Under the pieces are notes generated by a model. The model was not told where the DNA came from. It ran no database searches and saw nothing but the letters and a program-made list of their open reading frames with translations. Positions 58,258 through 64,000 of a DNA stretch of 64,000 nucleotides are shown in pieces. The stretch is from NCBI GenBank assembly GCA_963839515.1, contig CAWIVN010000015.1, positions 310,001 to 374,000 of the forward strand, given 5' to 3'. The position numbers were made by a program, and so were the translations under genes. Origin of the DNA: Fredericiella sp963839515. GTDB lineage: Bacteria > Chloroflexota > Anaerolineae > Caldilineales > Caldilineaceae. Within the stretch, counting starts at the first letter, position 1. Every line of letters starts with the position of its first letter.

Positions 58258-59649
58258 CTACCGTCTGCGGTTTATAGGGACCGGCGGCGCAGGTTGGTCG
58301 TCCAATGGGGGAACGGGCGGTGCAGGCACAGCGGCTTGCCCAAGTTGTGCCGGCGGCGCTGCATTTTGCCTGGCTTGTCCTGGCGCTGCATCTTTGGGCA
58401 GGATGAGACGGACGGATCGTTCGTAAAAAAGGTAGTTCCACGCCCAGTTGAGCAGGACGGCGGCACGGTTGCGAAAGCCGATCAGAAAGAAGATGTGCAC
58501 GGCCAGCCAGATCAGCCAGGCGATAAACCCAGTGTAGAGACGGCCGCCGATGTTGGCGACCGCGACGTTGCGGCCGACCGTCGCCATCGTTCCCTTGTCG
58601 CGGTAGTGAAACGGCAGGAGTGGTTGGCCCTGATGCAGGCGTGCGATGTTCCGGGCGGCATGCTCGCCCTCCTGCATGGCGACCTGCGCCACGCCCGGCA
58701 GCATGGCGCCGTCCTGTTCCAGGTAGGCGAGGTCGCCGACGACAAAGATGTTGTCGTGCGTGAGCGTCTGCAGCGTCGGGCGTACCGCAATACGGCCGCC
58801 GCGCACGCGTTCCAACGGTAGGTCGTGCACTAAGGTCGCCCCACGCACACCGGCCGTCCATACCGGGGTGGCGGTGGGAATCGTTTCGCCGTCTGCCAGC
58901 ACCACGGCATCGGGCTCGATACTGGCGACGGCGCTGTCAAGGCGCACATCTACGCCCATGTGGGCCAGGCGGCCGCGCACGTACTCGTCGCCGCCGATGC
59001 CGCGCAGGAGGGCATCGGCCGCTTCCAGCAGGATCACCTTGGCCTCTTGTTTGAGATCCAGGTCGGGGAAGTCCTTGGTCAGCGGCTCGAAGAGCAGTTC
59101 GGAGATAGCGCCGGCAAACTCGACGCCGGTGGGCCCGCCGCCGATGATCACAAAGGTAAGCAGGCGCCGGCGTTCCGCCACTTGCTCGGTCGTTGCCTCC
59201 GCCGGCAGCTTGGCAGCCTTTTCCACACACTGCAGAATGTGGTTGCGCAGGACAGTACCTTCCTCGATCGACTTGAGCGTGAAGCTGTTGGCTTCCGCCC
59301 CCGGCGTATTGAAGAAATGGTTGACGCTGCCCAGGGCCAAGATCAGGTAATCGTAGTGAAATTCCTGGTCCGGCCCGCACACCAGCTGCCGCTCCAGGTC
59401 CACCCGCTGCACGTCGAGCATGGCAAAGCGCACGTTAGGCTCGTCGCGCACGATGCGGCGCACCGGCTGCGCGATCAACTCCGGCTCCACCTCCGCCGCA
59501 GCCACCTGGTACAGCAGCGGGTAGAAGGAGTGATAGTTGTTCTTGTCGATCAGGCGTACTGCCAGATCTGTGCCGGCGAGGGCCTTGGCGGCCCACAGCC
59601 CGCCAAAGCCGGCCCCGACGATTACCACTTGGGCGTCAGTTATTGGCAT
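58258..59649 (-). CDS. Type II NADH dehydrogenase-like NAD(P)/FAD oxidoreductase
   Basis: A 463-residue flavoprotein. FAD loop VVIVGAGFGGLWAAKALAGT, NAD loop VIIGGGPTGVEFAGAISELL, NIFVVGDLAYLEQDG and the C-terminal hydrophobic segment GFIAWLIWLAVHIFFLIGFR, which anchors it to the membrane, are typical of NDH-2. A Pro/Ala-rich tail ends the protein. It oxidises NADH and reduces quinone without pumping protons. The GAGAGGA site fixes the start at 59649. It is the first gene of the leftward respiratory cluster, about 120 bases before the cytochrome-like gene. Confidence 0.94.
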   Translation of the reverse strand: MPITDAQVVIVGAGFGGLWAAKALAGTDLAVRLIDKNNYHSFYPLLYQVAAAEVEPELIAQPVRRIVRDEPNVRFAMLDVQRVDLERQLVCGPDQEFHYDYLILALGSVNHFFNTPGAEANSFTLKSIEEGTVLRNHILQCVEKAAKLPAEATTEQVAERRRLLTFVIIGGGPTGVEFAGAISELLFEPLTKDFPDLDLKQEAKVILLEAADALLRGIGGDEYVRGRLAHMGVDVRLDSAVASIEPDAVVLADGETIPTATPVWTAGVRGATLVHDLPLERVRGGRIAVRPTLQTLTHDNIFVVGDLAYLEQDGAMLPGVAQVAMQEGEHAARNIARLHQGQPLLPFHYRDKGTMATVGRNVAVANIGGRLYTGFIAWLIWLAVHIFFLIGFRNRAAVLLNWAWNYLFYERSVRLILPKDAAPGQARQNAAPPAQLGQAAVPAPPVPPLDDQPAPPVPINRRR

Positions 59650-60008
59650 AAACCGTCCTCTCTGCGCCAAAGCATAGCTGTTAATAGGCCTTGGGATGCG
59701 GGATTGCACGCACAACCAAACAGGCAGGGCGCCGCAGGGTAGCTGCGCTGAGCCGTATCCAGTATGAAACGTGGGCGAGTAGGTGCTCGTTCCTAGGCAG
59801 CCGGCAACAGCACAAAATTGCGATACTCGACTCACATTGCAGACAAAAAAAGGGTATTGACATCCTGCAGATAAGGCGTATACTCAGTGCATTCTGATTT
59901 TGCCAGTTAATTGCATAGATGTAGTGCGGTCTTCGTGTTTCCTCCCGATCTACATCTGCTGGGCCAATTTCCCCGATATTGTCCCAGCTTAGCCCGGAGC
60001 CTGCGCCC
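59650..60008. other. 359-base gene-free divergent region
   Basis: The region separates NDH-2 (leftward) from the FGE-fold lipoprotein (rightward). It contains one near-consensus promoter at 59857-59884, given separately. I see no open reading frame with gene-like composition and no long inverted repeat. Confidence 0.6.
59857..59884 (+). promoter_or_regulatory. Near-consensus sigma-70 promoter
   Basis: TTGACA (59857-59862) is separated by 16 bases from TATACT (59879-59884). It faces the FGE-fold lipoprotein gene, leaving a leader of about 115 bases. This is the best housekeeping-type promoter in the window. Confidence 0.7.
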
Positions 60009-61496
60009 ATGCCCCAGTTTCCGTACAGCCGTTGCCATCCCTTGTGCCTATTCCGTCATGCTGTTCAGGCAGCATTGGCGATCTGTATGTTGTTCATCAC
60101 ATCGTGTACGGTACCTGCTGAGCCGCTCGATCGCGGTATGCTCACGGCCCTGCAGAGTGCAGTGGACCGGCTACGTAATGAGAAAACCTATTCGCTGCCG
60201 AAGGACGAATCGGTCGATTTGCTGCCCAACGATGAGATCGCCGTCGATGAGAACGGCCGTGCACTAGTGACATTTCAGGATGATCTTGCGGTCGAATTGT
60301 TTCGCAGCACTAAAGTTGAAATCACCGAAGTTCGTCAGCAGCCAGCCGGATTTCCGTTGATTTGGATGAATCAAATTGGCGGCCATAGTGACACGGAACT
60401 GAAAGGTCAGGCCTACAAACGCTTCCGGCTTACCACCAGCTATGCGACGTTCCGGCCCACCGAACCCGACAGCGAGTTTGCTGTCTGTCATGCCGAGGGC
60501 GTACTCACCTGCATGGTTACACTGAAAGGTGCAGTGGAAGTGGAGGCGCAGGGGCAGGTGGTGACGGCCTTGGCCGGCCAGGCGAGCTATATCCTGGCCG
60601 GCCAACCACCTACGCCGCCGATCTGCGCCGACGTGAACCAAGTTCGCAATTGGCTCGATGCGCTACGTAGCCACCCCGACGTAGGTGACTTGGGCACCAT
60701 TGTCATCGGCTGGCCACAGACACCCTGCAGACAAGCATCCGCTGCACCGACGACAGACACTGCGACACCTGCGGCAACTGTGACTGAAACTGAGACAGCA
60801 GGTAACGCGGGATCTGGCATGGTCGAGGCAAGTCCGCCAACTGCGCCGTCGGCGCAGGGACCGGAAGGCATGGTCGAAGTGGCAGGCGGTCGCTACCTGG
60901 TTGGAAGCGCCGTGGCAGCCGACGAGTTTCACGTCACAACGCAGCCGGTGGACCTGGCCGCGTTCTGGATCGACAGTACCGAGGTCACCGATGCCCAGTA
61001 TGCAGCCTACCTTGGCGCCACGGGTTCGGCGCCACCTGCAACCTGGGTGGCAGGGCAGATCCCTGCAGGACAAGAACAGCATCCCGTACGCGGCCTGACT
61101 TGGAACGACGCCGACGCCTACTGCCACTGGGTGGGCAAACGCCTGCCTACCGAGGCCGAATGGGAGGCCGCCGCACGCGGACAAACGGATACGGCTGTCG
61201 CCTATCCGTGGGGTGACGACCCTGCGGCCGACGGGCAGACCGGCCAACTCCCGCTTGTGACGACCTACCCGGTAGGCACGTTAGCATTCAATCGCAGCCC
61301 CGCCGGCGCCTATGACATGATTGGCAACGTCTGGGAATGGGTCGGTGAACCGTATGCCATGGTAGCGGAAAACCTGCACATCCTGCACGGCGGGCGCTTT
61401 GGCCTCTTGCGCGACATTGCGTACCGCCAGGTATCCGAAGCCGACAACAAGCGCTTTGTCGACTATGCCGGCGTCCGTTGCGCAGCAGACCAATAG
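60009..61496 (+). CDS. Lipoprotein with FecR-like and FGE/SUMF-fold domains
   Basis: A 495-residue exported protein. The N-terminal signal ends in a lipobox-like ITSC. A FecR-like segment (about 60-215, with VDLLPNDEIAVDENGRALVT) is followed by a Thr/Ala linker and a formylglycine-generating-enzyme fold (from about 285: GGRYLVGSAVAADEFHVTTQ, WVGKRLPTEAEWEAAARGQT, YDMIGNVWEWVGEPYAMVAE). The two active-site cysteines of true FGE after the RGGSW-like motif are missing (HGGRFGLLRDIAYRQ), so it is probably a binding or structural variant. The start at 60009 follows poor ribosome sequence. Confidence 0.82.
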   Translation: MPQFPYSRCHPLCLFRHAVQAALAICMLFITSCTVPAEPLDRGMLTALQSAVDRLRNEKTYSLPKDESVDLLPNDEIAVDENGRALVTFQDDLAVELFRSTKVEITEVRQQPAGFPLIWMNQIGGHSDTELKGQAYKRFRLTTSYATFRPTEPDSEFAVCHAEGVLTCMVTLKGAVEVEAQGQVVTALAGQASYILAGQPPTPPICADVNQVRNWLDALRSHPDVGDLGTIVIGWPQTPCRQASAAPTTDTATPAATVTETETAGNAGSGMVEASPPTAPSAQGPEGMVEVAGGRYLVGSAVAADEFHVTTQPVDLAAFWIDSTEVTDAQYAAYLGATGSAPPATWVAGQIPAGQEQHPVRGLTWNDADAYCHWVGKRLPTEAEWEAAARGQTDTAVAYPWGDDPAADGQTGQLPLVTTYPVGTLAFNRSPAGAYDMIGNVWEWVGEPYAMVAENLHILHGGRFGLLRDIAYRQVSEADNKRFVDYAGVRCAADQ

Positions 61497-61557
61497 CGCA
61501 GCAGACCAAAGGCGCAGATGGCCAATATGGCGTAAGGCATAGGAGGAGGAGTGTCTT

Positions 61558-63147
61558 ATGAATACGTGCACGTCGAACCATAGCTTCTTACCCCGTTCGC
61601 TGTGGTGGGCAACTGCGCTCGCCGCCATTGTGCTCTGCCTGCCTGCCGCGGCCCGGGCACAGGATATAACAACCACGCCAACGCCGCAGCCGGCCCCCGC
61701 GCCGGCTGCCAGTACAGGGGTGGAAAGCCCCACTGTCTCCAGTTCCGCTACCGACGATGTCTTAGTGTCGGAGGATTTTCGTGATCCAGGGAGTGGGTGG
61801 CCGAATGCGTTGGTGTTTGACAACTACTACGTAGGGTACCACGAGCCGGAGTACTACCATGTGGAGGTGCATGCGCCCAATGACCATGCGATGGCTGTGC
61901 TGCCAAATGCGACATTTGGGGATGTGACGGTAGAGACGGAGACGTTTGCGGATGCGGCGAACACGTCGCCGGAAGGAGACTTCCGGCTGGGGCTGGTGGT
62001 GCGGCGGGAAGGGAACCGCTACTATGCCTTTGCGGTCTCGCCGCGCACGCAGAAGTGGTACATGCTCAAGAGTGCGTCCAACAGCATGGCAGTGCTGGAC
62101 GAGGGTAGTGCGGCATCGATCCTGCAGGACGGGACGGCGAACAAGCTGCGCGTGGACGCCGCCGGCTCGCGATTGAGCTTCTATATCAACGACGAACTGG
62201 TCGGCAAGGCGGAGGACGGCGACTACAGCCAAGGCGCTGTCGGCTTCTATGTCGAAACGCTCGACAGCCCCCGCGCCCACATCCACTTCGATAACCTCCT
62301 AGTCGAAAAGTACCAGGGGTCAGGCTCGCTGTTAGCGTCGGAGGATTTTCGTGATCCAGGGAGTGGGTGGCCGAATGCGTTGGTGTTTGACAACTACTAC
62401 GTAGGGTACCACGAGCCGGAGTACTACCATGTGGAGGTGCATGCGCCCAATGACCATGCGATGGCTGTGCTGCCAAATGCGACATTTGGGGATGTGACGG
62501 TAGAGACGGAGACGTTTGCGGATGCGGCGAACACGTCGCCGGAAGGAGACTTCCGGCTGGGGCTGGTGGTGCGGCGGGAAGGGAACCGCTACTATGCCTT
62601 TGCGGTCTCGCCGCGCACGCAGAAGTGGTACATGCTCAAGAGTGCGTCCAACAGCATGGCAGTGCTGGACGAGGGTAGTGCGGCATCGATCCTGCAGGAC
62701 GGGACGGCGAACAAGCTGCGCGTGGACGCCGCCGGCTCGCGATTGAGCTTCTATATCAACGACGAACTGGTCGGCGAGGCGGAGGACGGCGACTACAGCC
62801 AAGGCGCTGTCGGCTTCTATGTCGAAACGCTCGACAGCCCCCGCGCCCACATCCACTTCGATAACCTCCTAGTCGAAAAGCCGCAATTAGCCGGCGGAAC
62901 GTGCGAGGTCCTCGTGGCACGCCTAAATGTTCGGTCAGGGCCAAGTGTGGCCTATGAACCACTGGGCGTTGTCAAAGCGGGCGATAAACTGCTGCCAATG
63001 GCACGCAACCAGGCAACATCCTGGGTTCGCGTCCAGGTCGTGGGCACAATGCTGTCCGGATGGGTGTCGGCCAAGCCCAGCTATTATATCAGGTGTGAAC
63101 GGCCATTGCAGCCGTTGCCGGTCGAAGCGGCAGCGGCCGCGAACTGA
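61558..63147 (+). CDS. Secreted protein with two near-identical domains and SH3
   Basis: A 529-residue exported protein. A signal peptide (SLWWATALAAIVLCLPAAAR) and a Pro/Ala/Thr linker precede two copies of a domain of about 183 residues (starting SEDFRDPGSGWPNALVFDNY) with a beta-sandwich look like concanavalin/LamG-type carbohydrate-binding domains. A bacterial SH3 domain follows (ARLNVRSGPSVAYEPLGVVK) and a Pro/Ala end. The domains differ by very few residues, one being Lys versus Glu (VGKAED, VGEAED). A cell-surface or wall-binding role is inferred. GGAGGAG lies just upstream. Confidence 0.85.
   Translation: MNTCTSNHSFLPRSLWWATALAAIVLCLPAAARAQDITTTPTPQPAPAPAASTGVESPTVSSSATDDVLVSEDFRDPGSGWPNALVFDNYYVGYHEPEYYHVEVHAPNDHAMAVLPNATFGDVTVETETFADAANTSPEGDFRLGLVVRREGNRYYAFAVSPRTQKWYMLKSASNSMAVLDEGSAASILQDGTANKLRVDAAGSRLSFYINDELVGKAEDGDYSQGAVGFYVETLDSPRAHIHFDNLLVEKYQGSGSLLASEDFRDPGSGWPNALVFDNYYVGYHEPEYYHVEVHAPNDHAMAVLPNATFGDVTVETETFADAANTSPEGDFRLGLVVRREGNRYYAFAVSPRTQKWYMLKSASNSMAVLDEGSAASILQDGTANKLRVDAAGSRLSFYINDELVGEAEDGDYSQGAVGFYVETLDSPRAHIHFDNLLVEKPQLAGGTCEVLVARLNVRSGPSVAYEPLGVVKAGDKLLPMARNQATSWVRVQVVGTMLSGWVSAKPSYYIRCERPLQPLPVEAAAAAN
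61762..62880. repeat. Two direct copies of 549 bp, period 570 bp
   Basis: Copy 1 is 61762-62310 and copy 2 is 62332-62880. Line-by-line comparison shows only two differences (t/c at 61766 versus 62336, a/g at 62206 versus 62776). The 21-base spacer completes a 190-codon period. Third positions are as identical as the rest, indicating a recent duplication or gene conversion. Confidence 0.95.
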
Positions 63148-63161
63148 AGACGCCAGGCAAT

Positions 63162-64000
63162 ATGGTCAACATCCCACTGGAACTTGTCGAACAGATCGCA
63201 AGAGGCAACGCCTTGGTCTTCGTAGGCGAGTGCCTAACCTGCAGCGCAGGGCAGGGCAACGAGCTTGGCAAATGGACGGTCGAGTTGGGGCGGCGCTGCG
63301 GGCTTTCCGAACCTGCCGCTGCCGGAGCACATACGGCGTTTCCGAGTGTCAGCCAACTTTACGAGGACATGCATGGCCGACAGGCGTTGGTCCAGTTTGT
63401 GCGCGACGCGCTGGAGCAGAGCGGCGACACCCCCAGCGAGGCCCACCGGCTGATCGCGGCCTTGCGTGAATGTCGTATATTCGTGACGACGTGCCTGGAT
63501 CGGCGTCTGGAACAGGGACTAGTTGAGGCGGGCCGGCCACCGGTCGTGCTGGTGCGCAACCTCGACGTTGCCTTCGCCGACGAACAGCGGACCCAGGTAT
63601 ATCGGATACGCGGTGTTGCCGACCAAGCCGACTCGCTTGTGCTGACCGAGGACGACTGTGACCAGTTCTTCGACGATGAAAGTAGCATCTCGGTAGTCTT
63701 GCAGGGCTACCTGGCGCGCTGTACGATCCTGTTTCTCGGTCATGACCTCGCAGATCCGAATTTCAAACGCCTATATCGGCGAGTCACTGCTAACCTCGAC
63801 GGGCTTGCGCGGCGTGCCTACCTGTTCAGCAATGTGGCGTCGCCGGCGGTGAATTCCTGGTGCAAGCGCCACGGCATAGACGTGATCGAAACGGAATGTG
63901 AAGCCGCCTTGCGTGAACTGCTTGCGCTCGTTGCGGTTCGCCGCTCGCCACAGCCGCGGCCTGCCAACGGCAATACAAGGCAACAAACAGTGGCGCCGCA
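63162..64000 (+). CDS. SIR2-like domain protein lacking catalytic residues, 3' end outside window
   Basis: The first 279 residues of a longer protein. The fold follows SIR2-like (SIR2_2) domains: ARGNALVFVGECLTCSAG at the NAD loop, IFVTTCLDRRLEQGLVEAG at the TTNYD position, YRIRGVADQADSLVLTEDDC at the KLHG position and ILFLGHDLADPNFKRLYRRV near the end. Catalytic residues are replaced: Cys111 for Asn and Arg150 for His, and the GAG loop reads GEC. NAD hydrolysis is therefore unlikely. After about 260 residues a Pro/Gln-rich linker leads to an unseen part. Its start follows 14 bases after the previous stop. Confidence 0.72.
   Translation, partial: MVNIPLELVEQIARGNALVFVGECLTCSAGQGNELGKWTVELGRRCGLSEPAAAGAHTAFPSVSQLYEDMHGRQALVQFVRDALEQSGDTPSEAHRLIAALRECRIFVTTCLDRRLEQGLVEAGRPPVVLVRNLDVAFADEQRTQVYRIRGVADQADSLVLTEDDCDQFFDDESSISVVLQGYLARCTILFLGHDLADPNFKRLYRRVTANLDGLARRAYLFSNVASPAVNSWCKRHGIDVIETECEAALRELLALVAVRRSPQPRPANGNTRQQTVAP

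Noticed and set aside
60009..61496. Assignment as an active sulfatase-modifying enzyme
   Set aside because: The two active-site cysteines are missing and no sulfatase gene is in the window.
61481..61509. 13-bp direct repeat CGCAGCAGACCAA across a stop codon
   Set aside because: Two copies 16 bases apart look like a small slippage duplication without visible function.

Overview
The window looks like a chromosomal segment of a GC-rich, free-living bacterium. A member of the Chloroflexota (Anaerolineae/Caldilineales-like) fits best: a diphosphomevalonate decarboxylase, an F420-type flavin-independent oxidoreductase, ECF sigma factor, multi-PAS/GAF kinases, NarL-type regulators in abundance, threonine-rich lipoproteins and a SIR2-like protein occur together. 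This placement is inference from gene content, not from a marker gene. I see no rRNA, tRNA, CRISPR, prophage or transposase gene.

Layout. 1-770: two small stress-type proteins (one cut by the window edge, one ChaB). 1010-1774: a NarL-type regulator with a degenerate receiver. 1876-6898: a tight membrane operon (lipid kinase, two AI-2E/PerM proteins, YihY/BrkB). 6945-12702: a phosphorelay block (multi-PAS/GAF kinase, Rcp1-like receiver, receiver-kinase hybrid, stand-alone receiver). 12969-18199: metabolic and housekeeping genes (F420-type oxidoreductase, SDR, DUF6766, a cysteine-free family-4 uracil-DNA glycosylase, DUF1328, YciE-like ferritin fold, M48 protease). 18432-20814: a NarX-like kinase, its NarL-like regulator, and a second degenerate-receiver regulator paralogous to the first. 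20808-22531: a WYL repressor divergent from a GyrI-like ligand-binding protein.

22677-29430 is a copper/stress block: an ECF sigma factor with an N-terminal 12-bp tandem repeat, a His-rich CopB-type ATPase, an OmpR/histidine kinase pair whose sensor domain is Met-rich, and a secreted protein with about 60 methionines in repeating GMM units. These probably form one metal-sensing, export and sequestration system.

29434-50080 is mixed: lrgAB, a TIM-barrel protein, acetyltransferase, methyltransferase, acetamidase, quinone oxidoreductase, YedY-like molybdoenzyme, a frameshifted GAP-family protein, secreted trypsin-like protease, a four-gene mevalonate/asparaginase/acetyltransferase operon, two DMT exporters, arylesterase, an orphan FtsX-type permease, a 12-repeat LRR protein, an SDR, a Cu/Zn superoxide dismutase lipoprotein and a tiny sister lipoprotein.

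50365-59649: an acyl-CoA ligase, then a leftward electron-transfer cluster (type-II NADH dehydrogenase, cytochrome-b-like membrane protein, molybdopterin oxidoreductase of the nitrate reductase type, 4Fe-4S protein, Tat-type Rieske protein, DUF6755, SLAC1/TDT transporter). 60009-64000: a FecR plus FGE-fold lipoprotein behind a near-consensus promoter, a secreted protein containing an almost perfect 549-bp internal duplication, and the start of a SIR2-like protein that has lost its catalytic Asn and His.

Most noteworthy: the same palindrome GGTAGGG-N4-CCCTACC lies upstream of both degenerate-receiver regulators; the Met-rich copper module; the Fe-S-ligand-free glycosylase; the internally shortened AAC(6')-like protein; and the degenerate SIR2 domain.
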